Shown: positions 49,801 to 61,696 of the stretch, one piece after another
Numbering within the stretch: the stretch's first letter is position 1
Layout: every line of letters begins with the position of its first letter
Source: Corylus avellana
Taxonomy: Eukaryota > Streptophyta > Magnoliopsida > Fagales > Betulaceae
Assembly (NCBI RefSeq): GCF_901000735.1
Contig: NC_081547.1
Span: 18,538,838-18,602,837, forward strand
Length of the DNA: 64,000 nucleotides
Direction of reading: 5' to 3'
Notes under the pieces: model-generated
What the model was told of the DNA's origin: nothing
What the model saw: the letters and a program-made list of their open reading frames with translations, nothing else
Database searches by the model: none
Made by a program: the position numbers and the translations under genes

Positions 49801-50470
49801 TACGAGGAGCAAAGGGTAGCACTTTTGGTTCACTTGGGTTTTTCTTGGTTTAGGAAACACAGGAGTCTGTTGTAGAGGGCTTTTTGAGAGTTTTCCCTAC
49901 ATTTAAGAAAGGAAATGAGATTTATGAAGTTTGTTGCTAGTGTTCTTCTAAACACGGTTTTCCCATCCGTAAAGAGCTCTATACTACATATGTTGGTTTT
50001 AAATAGTTGCTCCTGCTTGTTCATTTTTATCACACTAGTTGAGCATAGATTTCTCATAGGGTATCCTAATTATACTAAAAGACCATCAATAGATCCTTCA
50101 GAAACAAGTTAATGGTTTCTAGAAGATCCAAATTATAGCAGAGAATGTAACTCTCAGAATTAATATGTGGTCTACTACTTTTGCAGGCTCCGTATTTTTA
50201 GGGCAGTGGACGCCCGAGAGCGTGGGAGATTATGCAAGTGGGACGAACCATGTCCTTCCGACATATGGGTATGCAAGGATGTATGGCGGGGTGTCTTTGG
50301 ACTCCTTCCTCAAGTATATGACAGTACAATCTTTGACAGAGGAAGGTCTGACGAAGCTTGGCCCATATGTGGCAGCAATGGCTGAAGTTGAGGGATTGGA
50401 AGCCCACAAAAGAGCTGTAACTCTTAGACTTCAGGATATTGAAGCTAGGCAGGTTTCCGGTATGAGATGA
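41861..50470 (+). CDS. HISN8: Histidinol dehydrogenase, copy 2, exon 1 and exons 10-14
   Basis: Exons present: 41861-41984, then 45541-45600, 45725-45835, 48830-49000, 49519-49609 and 50187-50470 (stop TGA at 50468). Exons 2-9 are missing at the gap 43829-43928. The 3' exons carry the catalytic part: exons 11/12 join LLSQ and AEHGPDSQ (zinc ligands Gln and His), exon 13 has YAPEHLII with the catalytic Glu-His pair, and exon 14 has [20 protein letters not shown] (zinc Asp) and [11 protein letters not shown] (zinc His). Joined to exons 1-11 of copy 1 by frame, the total is 1470 nt, 489 residues, close to the roughly 466 of Arabidopsis. Exon 11 differs from copy 1 by one Val for Ile. Confidence 0.93.
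43829..43928. other. Assembly gap, 100 N (HISN8 exons 2-9 missing)
   Basis: By comparison with copy 1, the sequence equivalent to 15715-19305 (about 3.6 kb) is missing here, although only 100 N are shown. Confidence 1.
44633..44784 (+). repeat. 76-bp tandem duplication, present only in copy 2
   Basis: Two exact 76-bp units (44633-44708, 44709-44784) start TAACATATTCACTATATTGG and end CCATTTTAAG, which is the left arm plus central base of the palindrome. Copy 1 has a single unit at this place. Confidence 0.92.
46850..47660 (+). mobile_element. LINE ORF2 3' remnant in HISN8 intron 11 (copy 2)
   Basis: This is the allelic counterpart of the remnant at 22130-22940, with the same stops and frame breaks, so it was inserted before the two copies diverged. 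Confidence 0.75.
48229..48288 (+). mobile_element. Short LINE 3' tail in HISN8 intron 11
   Basis: GTGTGCCCCTCAGCGC ... TTACTTATTT followed by about 18 A resembles the LINE 3' end. TCCAGGCATAGTGG (48215-48228) and TCCAGGTATAATGG (48289-48302) could be a target duplication with two changes. Alternatively the LINE extends further left and the similarity is chance. Confidence 0.5.
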
Positions 50471-50683
50471 TGTGCCATTTCTGAACATTTCTGAACTATT
50501 GTCGTTTTGGGGATGTGACCTTTATGGACTTCCCTCTATCAAATTCCTTGGCCACATTGTTGCCACCCCTGGGGTGTTGGATTGTTGCCAAGCAGGTTAA
50601 CCAATGGTTCTTTAAACAAATATCTGGTTAAGGCCATATGCAGTTTGATCAAATGTAGAGACAGCCTTGCATTTCTTGGGGTC
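50471..50683. other. HISN8 3' untranslated region
   Basis: Sequence after the HISN8 stop, probably the 3' untranslated region. I did not find a confident poly(A) signal. Confidence 0.4.
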
Positions 50684-51014
50684 ATATGTACTTTAATGTG
50701 ATATATATACATATTTTATTTAAAATTCAAGGAGCACTGCAGTTGCTTGCCACTTCATTGATGAGAAAATCTTCAGTTTTCGTTTGTGCATAATCACACA
50801 AATCCTACCTTAGGGGCTTGAACCCCCAACCTTGGAATATTATGTCACATGGCAAGTCCTTTGAATGTCATGGATCTACTTAGGGCTAACAATTTTTGAC
50901 ACGACCTGTGAACTCAATTTGAACTTGACTTGTAGGCAATTAAAAAAAAATTGCTAACTGTTGGTGCTTAGCAGTTTTAGAAGAGGCGACGGTTAATAAC
51001 TACTAACTGCATAC

Positions 51015-51057
<43 letters not shown>

Positions 51058-51494
51058 GATGTTGTTTTGGTGCGTTTGATATAGGGTTATATATATGTAC
51101 TTTAATGTGATATATATACATATTTTATTTAAAATTCAAGGAGCACTGCAGTTGCTTGCCACTTCATTGATGAGAAAATCTTCAGTTTTCGTTTGTGCAT
51201 AATCACACAAATCCAACCTTAGGGGCTTGAACCCCCAACCTTGGAATATTATGTCACATGGCAAGTCCTTTGAATGTCATGGATCTACTTAGGGCTAATA
51301 ATTTTTGACACGACCTGTGAATTCAATTTGAACTTGACTTGTAGGCAAATAAAAAAAAAATTGCTAACTGTTGGTGCTTAGCAGTTTTAGAAGTAAGAGG
51401 CGGCGGTTAATAACTACTAGCTGCATACCCTTTTATATATATATATATATATATATATAAAACGATGTTGTTTTGGTGCGTTTGATATAGGGTT
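50684..51494 (+). repeat. Tandem duplication of a roughly 405-bp unit
   Basis: 50684-51092 and 51093-51494 are almost identical and directly abutting, from ATATGTACTTTAATG to TGCGTTTGATATAGGGTT. Each holds a TA microsatellite of different length (about 51018-51052 and 51436-51459). Apart from the TA tract, I see only a handful of substitutions and a 3-nt insertion. Confidence 0.9.
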
Positions 51495-51547
51495 TTCATT
51501 TGGAGTTTAATGAAATTGATCTTTATTCATCAAAATAATAATAATTA

Positions 51548-52013
51548 TGTAGCACACAATTTACTCTTACAAGAAATTAAGAGAAAACTAGTGCTTGGTT
51601 GAGGGAATTTCTCTTGAGAAACTGCAAAACAGAGTTTTATTCAAAACTAATCGAACAACTCCTTCTGCCCTTCAAAACTAGCTAGCTAACAACTCTACAA
51701 ATGCTAAGCTAATTGATTACAAAATGTAACTGAATGCTTGCGTACAAATCAAAGAATACAATTCAGCTTTTATATCCCTAGGCAGTGTTACAATGGAACT
51801 TCTCACAGAGGAATAAAACTCAAGTCAGTTACAACTACAATCAGTTAAGAAGTTGCAGCCAGCTGGATTCCACATGTCAAATACCCAACTGCTCTTTCAC
51901 TTAATCCCTTACAATTCTGCCACGCACTCCACCTTTATCTCCCCCAGCTTAAGTCTTTCTTATTCTTCTTCATGCGCACCATTCCCTTTCCTTCTATCAA
52001 AATACTTGTGACA
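51548..52013 (-). repeat. 3' LTR of the Ty3 element (466 bp)
   Basis: On the minus strand it begins TGTCACAAGTATTTTG and ends GTGTGCTACA, the TG/CA ends expected. Confidence 0.92.
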
Positions 52014-52025
52014 AATACCCCCTCC
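52014..52025 (-). promoter_or_regulatory. Polypurine tract of the Ty3 element
   Basis: GGAGGGGGTATT on the minus strand lies directly before the 3' LTR, where it primes plus-strand DNA synthesis. Confidence 0.85.
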
Positions 52026-52267
52026 GATCAAAACACCTTGCCCACAAGGTGTGGGTAGGCATTTTTGAGAGAGTGGAGAGCTTCCCATGAAGCTTATTCT
52101 GGAAGCTGTCCCTGCCAACGCACCAGTAATTCCACCACCGCGCGATTGTGAATCTTCCGTGATCTGCGGTTCAAGATTTCCTCTGGCTCTGGTTTGATGA
52201 TCCCCTGCGCATCAACTGGAGGTAAGTGTGAAATTGGAATGATTGATCTTCCCAACTTCAACTTAAG

Positions 52268-54910
52268 CTAGGACACATGAAACACTGGGTGAATTAAAGA
52301 CCCTGCTGGAAGGTTTAATCGATAAGCCACAGCTCCTACTTTCCTCACTATCTGAAAAGGGCCATAGAATCTGGGCGACAGTTTTAAACTTCTCCTCCAA
52401 CTCACAGATAATTGTCTGTATGGCTGCAACCTCAAATACACCCAATCTCCCTCTTGAAAACTCCTTTCAGTTCTTTTCAAATCAGCATATCTTTTCATGC
52501 GGTCTTGACTTCTCTGTATGTTCTCTTTTAAAAGTTGCAGCAAGTGATCCCTCGTCTGAAGCTGGTCTTCCACAGCAGCTATCTTAGTTGTTCCTGGCAT
52601 GTAGGTCAGCAGCCTGGGTGGTAAGTAACCGTAGAGAGCCTCAAAGGGTGTCACTCGAGTAGAGTGATGAAATGAAGTGTTGTAGCAATATTCTGCTAAA
52701 TCCAGCCAAGTAACCCACTCCTTTAGTCTATCACAAACCATACAACGTAAGTAATTTTCCACATACTTGTTGACTGCTTCAGACTGCCCATCAGATTGAG
52801 GATGGTAAGCAGTACTGAAAGCTAAGAATACCCCCTCCAGCTTAAAAACTTCAGTCCAAAACCTACTTGTAAAAGTGGAGTCTCGATTTGAAATGATGGA
52901 CTGAGGCATTCCATGAAGCTTGAATATCTGACTCATAAAAATTAGAGCTAATTTCTCTGCTGTATAAGGGTGTTTGAGAGGTATAAAGTGAGAATACTTT
53001 GTCAACCTATCCACCACAACCCAGATAACACTGACCCTTTAGAGATAGGTAATCCCTCAATGAAATCCATTGAAATACTCAACCAAGGCCTTTCTGGAAT
53101 AGGCAATGGTTGAAGTAATCCTGCAGGTGAAAGGTTTTCTGCCTTCACTCTTTGACAAGTATCACATTCTCGAATGTATGTCTTCACATCTGTTTTCATT
53201 CCTTGCCAAAAAAAAAATCCTTTCGAGCCCTATTCATGGTTTTGTCATATCCTGCATGACCTGCCAGGAGACTTGCATGAATAAAATGCAAAACCTGATT
53301 CTTCAAGGCCTCGGTGACATAGACCCTCTTCTTGTAAAACAGTACCCCTTGAACCACAGAATATTTTGTATGTCCCATGTTCCCACTCAGTACCTTCTGC
53401 AACAATTCTTGAGCTTTATGGTCATTATGATAGTTGTTCCTTACTTTTGATAACCAGTCCAAAGTTGTATAAGAAATGATGGACAGTGTGACCAGGGCTC
53501 TTCCTCTTCATTCCTTCTAGAAAGGGCATCAGCTACTTTATTATCTTGTCCTTTCTTATACTCCACCACAAAATCATACCCCAGCAACTTAGCAACCCAT
53601 CTTTGTTGCATGGGGGTACCAATTTTCTGTTCCAACAGAGATTTTAAACTTTGATGATCAGTTTTGATAAGAAAGGGATGTCCTAAGAGATATGGCCTCC
53701 ACTTCTTTCCTGCTGCCACTAAAGCAAGCAACTATTTCTCATATGTAGACATCAACAAAAATCTCCCTTTCAATATCTGACTGAAAAAAGCAATTGGCCT
53801 CTGTTGTTGCATCAGAACTGCCCCAATTCCCTTACCTGAAGCATCACACTCAATTACAAATGGTAAATTGAAATCTGGTAAAACCAACACTGGGGGGCTC
53901 ACCACAGCTTTTTTTTAAATCTTCAAATGCTTTCTCAGCCATTTCATTCCACTGCCAATCATTCTTTTTCAACAAATCAGTTAAGGGTGCTGCAATGGAA
54001 CCATAACCCTTAACAAATTTCCTGTAGTAGCCTGTAAAACCTAAGAATCCCCTTAAAGCTTTCAAGGATTTAGGTTTAGACCATTCTGCCATGGCAGACA
54101 ACTTCTTACTATCAGCCCTCACTCCTTCAGCTGAAATCAGATGACCTAAGTAGTCCACTTCAGAACAGCCAAATCTACATTTACTCCTCTTAGCAAGCAA
54201 CTGATGAGACCTCAAAATTTCTAAGGTAACTTGCAGATGTTGTAAATGGAGAATCAGGTTAGGACTGTAAACCAAGATATCATCAAAAAACACCAAAATA
54301 AATTTCCTCAAATATGGCCTGAAGATGTCATTCATCAAACTTTGAAAAGTTGATGGTGCATTGGTTAAGCCAAAGGGCATTACCAAAAACTCATAGTGAC
54401 CCTCATGTGTTCTGAATGCTGTTTTATGTATATCTTCCTTCTTCACTCTGATCTGATGGTAGCCAGACCTCAAATCTAGCTTAGAATATACCCTAGAGCC
54501 ATGTAATTCATCCAACAACTCATCAATCACAGGAATAGGGAACTTATCCTTGATTGTTTCATTGTTTAATGCTCTATAATCCATACACATCCGCCAAGAG
54601 CCATCAGCCTTCCTTACCAGTAACACAGGGGAAGAAAAAGGACTCTGAGATGGTTAATAACCCCTGACTCCAATAACTCCTTAACTATTTTCTCAATTTC
54701 TGTTTTCTGAAAATACGGATACCTATAAGGCCTTACACACACTGGCTTAGCTTCTAACTTCAAAACAATTGCATGGTCTTGAGACCTATGAGGTGGTAAA
54801 CCCTTAGGTTCAGCAAAGATATCAGAAACCTCAGCTAGCAACCCTTCCAATTCTGACCCTTTAAGTACTGTTTCTGTATCCTCCACACTGTCAAGCAATT
54901 GTAACATCAA
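52268..54910 (-). pseudogene. Pol of the Ty3 element, broken
   Basis: Reverse transcriptase (54626-53850) has [26 protein letters not shown] and the catalytic [10 protein letters not shown]. RNase H follows (LIKTDHQSLKSLLEQ, VADALSRR). Integrase has H2C2 words ([24 protein letters not shown]) and core words ([28 protein letters not shown]), then the GDWVYLRLQPYR and FYGPFQIVRKVG end. Breaks: a frameshift near 54620-54640, a frameshift in the run of T at 53909-53916, a stop near 53732, a frameshift at the A run near 53207-53216, a frameshift near 53010-53030, and a stop at 52268 before the chromodomain-like tail. It cannot be translated as one polyprotein. Confidence 0.92.
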
Positions 54911-56836
54911 TCATTTTGAATTTTTCTGTATAGAGCTATCCAGCTGTGCCTCTTCCCACAATTGTGGGGCAATCAATCCTTGTAACAAAATTGCTCTCTG
55001 CCCCAAAGTAAACTCCATGGTTAAATCTTTGAAATTCCAAGTGATTAACCCCAAGGTTACCAACCACTGAATTCCCAAAACCATATCACAACCAGCTAAC
55101 ATAATAACAAATGCTTCAGCTAGAAAAGAGAATTCCTTAAGCTGAATTTTCAGATTAGTGCACTTTCCTTCACTCAAAACTTCTTCCCCATTAGCCACCT
55201 TCACTTTAATCCTCTGCTCACTACATATTGACATCCTAACTTTCTTGCAAACTGAAGAATCTACAAAGTTATGAGTACTGCCACTGTCCACTAAAATCAT
55301 GATTTTCAAGTTCCCAATCCAACCTACAAGTCTCATAGTTTTGGGATGTTGACTGCCTGTAATAGCATGCAAGGAGATTTCTGGATTCTCCTCAGCATAG
55401 CTAACCTCCATCAAATCCTCCTTCTCCAATTCCAAGTTAGGGCTCACTTCTAACTCATCTAATCCTTCCAACAGAAAGAGTTTAGGGTTTTGGCATTTAT
55501 GCCCATATTGCCATTTCGCATCACAATTATAACATAATCCCTTTTTCCTTCTATCCTCCATCTGTGCCTGAGAAATTTTCTGGATAGAAACTATGGCTTT
55601 AGGAGTTCCTAAGGTTAAATTGTGGCTATTAAAACCCTCACCCCGTGGCATGCCGAGGCTTGAAAAATTTCCACCAGAACCACTATAAGTCTTAAATCTT
55701 CTCCCATTTAATACATGTTCTTCCTGAACCTTAGCCAACCCATAGGCTGCTAACAACGATTGAGGCTTAAACATCCTAACAGGAAGCCTGATTTCATTTT
55801 TCAACCCTCCCAAAAAACAACTCAGCCTATTTTGATCATCAATTCCTCTTACTCTATTGGACAAAGCCTCATATTTTTCCTTATAATCATCGACACTAGT
55901 GGTCTGTTTCAGTTTAGAAAGAGCCTCCATAGGGTCATCATACCCCAAAGGACCAAATCTTTCTAGCAATGCTTGAGTTAAAACAGTCCAATCATGCAAG
56001 CAACCAGACATTTCCATGTCCTGAAACCAAACTAATGCTTTGCCTTCCATATGAATAGATGCAAGCAAAAACTTCTAATAAGAAGAAGTGTTATGAACTT
56101 GAAAGAACTTATTTGCCTTATAAATCCATCCAAAAGGATCAGTACCATCAAATTTAGGAAATTCAATTCTGACTGACCTGGTTATAATAGCCAACTGATC
56201 ATCCCCTTGCTGATCACTTCTATAAACTCTATCTTCTGCATACTGCCGTCTCGTGTGTCGCTGTGCATGTTGGGAATATCTGCCCTCCATTCTTCCTTCT
56301 GGAACTATTGGATTATAATCCTCATAGAAGCCCTGCTGCCAGTGCAACCTTGCATCTCTGTTCCCTAGATAAGGAAACTGCGGAGACTCACCACAATGTT
56401 GAGGAAATTGAGATCTTCTTTGCCATGGTGCTGGACCACTTCCTCCAGGTACATCCACTTCCTCTCTTCTATGCCAAGGTACTGCACCATTCCCTCCACT
56501 AAACTCAACTTCCTCTCTCAAGACCTCTTTATTTTCCCCCCCCACAGTTTGTGAAACAAACTGTGGATTCTTCTCTTCCACTCCTGTTGCTTTCCCACTG
56601 GTATCACCTCCCAGCTTTAATACTTCTGGACTCCTTTGCTTTTCCATTATGTCAGTAAGATGAGTAAGTTTGAACATCATTTCTTCAAACTTTTTCTCAT
56701 TAGACAGGTTCATCTCAGCATAAAGCTGTTTTCCCTGGCTCTCAACTCGCTCCAATTCTTTATCATGCTTCTCGAGTTGCTTCCTGATTACTGCTATATT
56801 TTCCGCCATCTGGTTCATTCTAGTACCATCTGCCAT
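54911..56836 (-). pseudogene. Gag and protease of the Ty3 element, interrupted by stops
   Basis: The frame starts at 56836 with a heptad-rich N-terminus (IAVIRKQLEKHDKELERVES). It continues through FPKFDGTDPFGWIYKANKFF to a TAG at 56075-56077, and resumes in the same frame with LLASIHMEGKALVWFQDM. A zinc knuckle (CYNCDAKWQYGHKC) and the protease active site (ILVDSGSTHNFVD) follow, then a TGA at 54911. Readers expecting one gag-pol frame should note the two in-frame stops. Confidence 0.88.
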
Positions 56837-56850
56837 TTCTCCTCAGGATT

Positions 56851-56867
56851 GTGCTGCTCTGATACCA
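56851..56867 (-). promoter_or_regulatory. Primer binding site of the Ty3 element (initiator Met tRNA)
   Basis: TGGTATCAGAGCAGCAC on the minus strand is next to the 5' LTR and matches the complement of the plant initiator methionine tRNA 3' end, as known for many plant LTR elements. Confidence 0.9.
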
Positions 56868-56869
56868 CT

Positions 56870-57335
56870 TTTAGCACACAATTTACTCTTACAAGAAATT
56901 AAGAGAAAACTAGTGCTTGGTTGAGGGAATTTCTCTTGAGAAACTGCAAAACAGAGTTTTATTCAAAACTAATCGAACAACTCCTTCTACACTTCAAAAC
57001 TAGCTAGCTAACAACTCTACAAATGCTAAGCTAATTGATTACAAAATGTAACTGAATGCTTGCGTACAAATCAAAGAATACAATTCAGCTTTTATATCCC
57101 TAGGCAGTGTTACAATGGAACTTCTCACAGAGGAATAAAACTCAAGTCAATTACAACTACAATCAGTTAAGAAGTTGCAGCCAGCTGGATTCCACCTGTC
57201 AAATACCCAACTGCTCTTTCACTTAATCCCTTACAATTCTGCCACGCACTCCACCTTTATCTCCCCCAGCTTAAGTCTTTCTTATTCTTCTTCCTGTGCA
57301 CCATTCCCTTTCCTTCTATCAAAATACTTATGACA
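56870..57335 (-). repeat. 5' LTR of the Ty3 element (466 bp)
   Basis: Same length as the partner LTR, with about eight substitutions, one of which changes the terminal CA to AA on the minus strand. A TATA-like TATAAAAG lies at 57094-57087. Confidence 0.92.
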
Positions 57336-57340
57336 AATTA

Positions 57341-58561
57341 TTATAATCTAGAGAAGGGTTTTCACAAAATAAGTTACCAAAGGTCATAACATGTTTGGCA
57401 AATCACACTGAACATAAAGGGCTTAACACCCTTCATATCTCATGCTATATAGCAGTAAAACAGTCAAATATGCAATGTAAAGCACCAACATGTTGCCTTT
57501 AACGTAAGCAGCAAGTATCAAAACATAATCAAATGTCAAGGATACTTCAACCAAAACACAATCAGGTAACAATATATATACACACGCAACAATAACATGT
57601 AATGTAAAAGCTCAGCTAATCCTAGAGATGGAAAACCTCAGCTTTGAAAAAGACTTTGTTGACGAATTCCTTTGAAAAAAAAAAACGGAAGAGAGAAAGT
57701 GAAAATTAATTCAAGAAAAATCCCAGATTTACTCGTTTTAATTGATGAATAAACATGATAGGGTTTTCCTGAACGCGAGTATATCCCTTCAAAGGGCTAA
57801 AACAGAGAACAATAAATTGTTTGAATTAAAAGATGAAATAGTTTGAAAAAGCATATATATATTACCAAGGAGGGGGGATAAAAAAATAAGAAAATAAATG
57901 AAAATAATGCAGTAGAACAATCCATGTAGGAGGTATATGCAATTAAAATAAACATGATGCAAGATTTTCTAGAGTAAGCGCGAAAATAGCGCGTATAAAA
58001 GGGTAAGAGAAAAATAAAACAAATAGATAATGGAAAGATATCAAAGGATTTGATTAATAAGAGTACTTACAAATTCAAACGTAAATTGGAAGTAGTGAGG
58101 TTACACAAAAGTATAAAGAATTACAAGTAGAAAGCAGCAGAATGGTTGCAGAGGGATTTCAGGTGTTTAGGCTGAAAGCTTCTGCCTTACAATGAAGAGG
58201 ACTTATCCTTTTATAGACAGAGTCTAGCGGGTAAATAAAATTACATCAGAAAATTTAAGAGTAAAAGTAAATACTGTAGTGTTGGCAAGCACTGTAGTGT
58301 AACTGTAGCAAGCACTGTAATATCGGCAAGAACTGTGATGAAACTGTCCTGGCAAATGTCAATGAATGTCTGCAGTGTATATATATATATATTGCCTATT
58401 TTTACTTACCCAATGCATATCTGTCTATCTGCACCGGGTTTATTGATAGGGTGAGATTCTTTAGGTTAGTTGTTTCCAACTGTTCCTATGCCAAGTTGAG
58501 AGATGTAAGAAAGTATGGGGAAATATTTCTAAAAACTTAGCAACATATATGTTTATATCAT
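57341..58561. other. Gene-poor AT-rich DNA right of the Ty3 element
   Basis: No exon-like frames were recognised. A cluster of AAGCACTGTAGT/AACTGTAGC words occurs at 58279-58330. Confidence 0.45.
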
Positions 58562-58738
58562 AGGCCAGAAACCATTAATTTATGAACTAGTATATTTCTC
58601 ATTCATCCTTGACCCCTTTCTATAAAAATTGGCTTTTGCCCCTGTTCAGAAATATGATCCACACATTTATGCATTACTCTATAACACTGTAGAATTCCTG
58701 ATGTGAAAAAAAGAAATCATGTATAATGTTGTGTAAAA
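58562..58738 (+). repeat. Dispersed repeat, shared with 63092-63227
   Basis: GGCCAGAAACCATTAATTTA ... ATGAACTAGTATATTTCT ... GATGTGAAAAAAAG-AATCATGTATAATG recurs at 63092-63227 with small changes. Family unknown. Confidence 0.65.
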
Positions 58739-58846
58739 CATTTTTTTATTTTTATTACATCTAAACACCTTCTAAGCCTTGAAATCGGTCTTCCCATTAC
58801 TATCATTAACATTTCCTCTTAAAAAAACCCAGAACGTGTCCAAGAA

Positions 58847-59044
58847 ATGGGAAAGAAAAGGTTCTCCTCCTCCAAACCCTTACCAGAAGATTCATCCATG
58901 TCGTCAATTAACAAGGTTGCAAACTATTGTCTGCAAAAGGAAACAAGGAGGAAGCCCTTTCCTTCTACCTTAGCAGAAGAGGCTGCGACATTTTACAGCA
59001 TATGGGTGGAAATATACTTTACATCCCGGTATAACAAGGAATAA
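58847..59044 (+). other. Small unrecognised open frame, 65 codons
   Basis: A frame starting MGKKRFSSSKPLPEDSS and containing VANYCLQKETRRKPFPST. It is basic, with no known motif. It could be a remnant exon or chance; there is no support from neighbours. Confidence 0.2.
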
Positions 59045-59239
59045 GCGCTTGAAGCAGGCAACTGAGTCTACAAGAGAAGCTTTAGCAGCGTATCTGTCAA
59101 TATTTGTGTGTTGTCTAGCCTGAGCTTTTATACCAATCTCATTTTAATCACCTAATTTGACATAAGTAGCCGTTCGAAAATTAATGTCATTGCCTATTTT
59201 GCTAAAACATATTTTATATTAATCCATTATAACCAACTA

Positions 59240-60480
59240 ATACAGCGCCGCAGCCACACAGGTAAGGTAACTCCAGGCAAGGGGAGGAGGGATGGCTGTT
59301 GGCTGCCTCCCTCCTCCCCTTGTGCTCTTCGCACTGGGTGCTAGCAATTTATCTAATGCCCCTAGCCTCGTTGCCTCCTCTCTCCCCTTTCTCTGCCGCC
59401 CCTTTCCTCCCTTTGGTTTGTTTTTTCTCTTCCTTTGCTGCCATGGCCACCTAGCCTTTCTCCACCTTGCCGCTTTCCTCCCCCGCCATCACCCTCTGCC
59501 GTGTCTTTTGCTGGATTGGGCTTGGCTATGGATCGGTGCGTCTTTGCCCGATCTATAGCCCTCCGCCCTCCACCTCGACTCATGCCCCACCACCTTGCAA
59601 ACCAGATCCAACCATGCCCATCCCACCTTTTGCACTGGATCCGTCTCTCCGGCTGTGTTTTGAGTTTCTATTCTCTTCGACTATGGTTCTGTTGTTCGTT
59701 TCTGATTTGAGTAGTTTGCTTTCCTTTTTTTGCCTTTTTTTTGCCGTTTATTTTGGTGTGTTGTTATTTTGTTGCTTCTGTTTGTTTGGTACACTTTGTG
59801 GGTGCTACTCTTGGGGGATTCACTCAAACTCTCCCCCCTGATTGTTTTGTGTGCGCAGCTGATCTCATCCGCACCTACTCTGCCGCCCACCGTTCGCTGC
59901 CGGGTCTTTTCACGTGTCCCTACCGCAATGAACTTCCAACACCACCTTCCACTTCGGTTTCCGGCCAGCATGCGATCAGCTTCTTTCCGGCTGCCTTTAT
60001 CCGCATAATGTGTTTTTCCTGCTTTTTCCCTGTATTGTTGGTTTCCTATTGTTGTTTTTTTATTTTTCTCTGTTGTTGCTTGTATTTCCATTTTTTCCCT
60101 GTACTTTTTTCTTTCCTGTTTTTTGCTTGTAATAAGGCTCTATCCTCTTTCTTTGATCTACCCATTACTGCTTTGGTCCAAACCTTGGTTGTGGATGTGA
60201 ATGATATCCTGGCTTTCGAGTCGAGGAGGATGAGTATCAGAACGGGGGTCTTTGCTCTTACGGCCGAGGAATAAACGTTACCTATACATTGGATTATATC
60301 TGTTTGGTGCAGATCTTATATTAAACCTGAGAATAGTCATGGGTTAGCGGATGTTTTTGGTTATGGCTGATTGGTATGTTGCTGTAGCTTCGGCTATAAT
60401 TTGTTTTCAGAGTTTTTTGCTCTGTTTGTAAGAGTTCTTGCTCGCGACTTTTTATCAATGAATGAGTATGGAATGTTTCC
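59240..60480. other. C/T-rich stretch, possible decayed retroelement
   Basis: A pyrimidine-rich tract produces several overlapping long open frames in more than one phase and on both strands, which argues against real coding. The end (ACTTTTTATCAATGAATGAG, then a TA microsatellite at 60487-60508) resembles a non-LTR 3' end. No enzyme motif was recognised. Confidence 0.35.
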
Positions 60481-60572
60481 CTTTAATATATATATATATA
60501 TATATATTAACCAGCTGAGATAATAATTGAAAGACAGAGTTTTCCTCCAAACTCGGTTAGAGGAACTTCGTC

Positions 60573-61696
60573 CAACCTAGTCTATAAAAATAACATGTGT
60601 CTATTTTTTTAATAACATGTGAGATGCACATGAGTTTTTAGTAAAATATATTTCAACTTTATCCTTTCTATTAAAAAAACATATGCATTTCACATGTTCA
60701 ACTGACACACACTACAAAAAAAGCTCAATTAGTGACATTTTTGGAAAATGTCACTAATTTGAGACCTTTTACTGTTCAAATGTTAATATTCATAAAATAG
60801 AGATGTTTGAACAATAACACTATTCACATGTGACATAGCCTTCCGCGCGTGAATAGTAACACTATCCACGCGTCCCTATTTTACGAATAGAGATGTTCGA
60901 AGAGTATGTTACTATTCAACCGTCTCTAATTTTGAAAATATTGGCACTCAAAGTTTGCGTTTATAATAACCACCTACACCCAAAAACTTCAAAATTTATC
61001 CTCTTTCACCAACACATAAAAACTAATTATTATTATTATTATTATTTTATTTTTTATTTTTTTAAAAAGTTGGGTGGGTGCTGGCACCTTTAGGGTGGCT
61101 CGTGGGCCAGCCCCGACCCCCAATGAGGGTTGGGGGCAACCATTCCTCTAATTTTTTTTTTTTTTTTTAAAACAAAAAAAAGTTATTTGAATTTATTTTA
61201 TTAAAAAAAAAAAAAATTTGATTTTTTTTTGTTATATAATATTTTTTTGGGAATTTTTTTTTTTTAATTTTTAATTTTTTTTAAGAATAGCAACATATAA
61301 ACAGTGCAAAGTATCACATTTCAAAAGGGTGACATGCACACTATTGTCATGTCTCCTTTTGGAAGGGGACATGTAAATAGTGTATTCTCACATTGTGGCG
61401 ACATTTTCATTGTTCAAACATCTCTAATTTTTAAAAATGTAATATTTCACTATTCACACGTCCACTTCCCAAGGGTACATTTTTGCAAAAATGTCACATT
61501 ATAGTGACATGTTCATTGTACGTTCAAAAATCTCTAACTTTTATTCTAGTCACTATGTTTAGGGTCATTTGCAAAATGTCACTATTCGAACATCCCTAAT
61601 TAAATGGAGATGTTTTTTGGGCTTAAAATGTCACCTTCCACATGTTAATATTTTGCTAAATTTTTGTAGTGACATGTCATTTTTAAATATTGAGTT
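60573..61696. mobile_element. MITE copy interrupted by a CACTA element
   Basis: 60573-60709 matches the left part of the MITE at 36075-36265 (AACCTAGTCTATAAAA, ACATGTGAGATGCACATG, CATTTCACATGTTCA). 61672-61696 supplies its right end (ACATGTCATTTTTAAATATT). The CACTA element lies between. Confidence 0.7.
60710..61671. mobile_element. Non-autonomous CACTA (En/Spm-type) element, 962 bp
   Basis: The termini are CACTACAAAAAAA and TTTTTGTAGTG, the CACTA inverted repeat, flanked by the 3-bp duplication ACA (60707-60709, 61672-61674). There is no transposase frame. Related words (AATGTCACTA, AACATCTCTAA, AAATGTCAC) recur on both strands along its length, as subterminal transposase-binding repeats do in this superfamily. 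Confidence 0.88.

Larger units (their letters stand above)
51548..57335 (-). mobile_element. Compact Ty3 chromovirus-type retrotransposon, minus strand
   Basis: The 5788-bp element is flanked by AATTA on both sides (51543-51547, 57336-57340). It has two 466-bp LTRs, an iMet primer site, a polypurine tract and, in order on the minus strand, gag, zinc knuckle, protease, reverse transcriptase, RNase H, integrase and a chromodomain-like tail. Pol order with integrase last is Ty3/gypsy. Small size and the LVRWQGQLPE-type tail suggest a chromovirus, possibly Reina-like. About eight substitutions separate the LTRs, so it is fairly young, yet the coding part has several stops and frameshifts. Confidence 0.93.

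Noticed and set aside
59292..60274. Several long overlapping open frames
   Set aside because: Frames are open in more than one phase and on both strands because the DNA is pyrimidine-rich; no domain or splice pattern supports coding.
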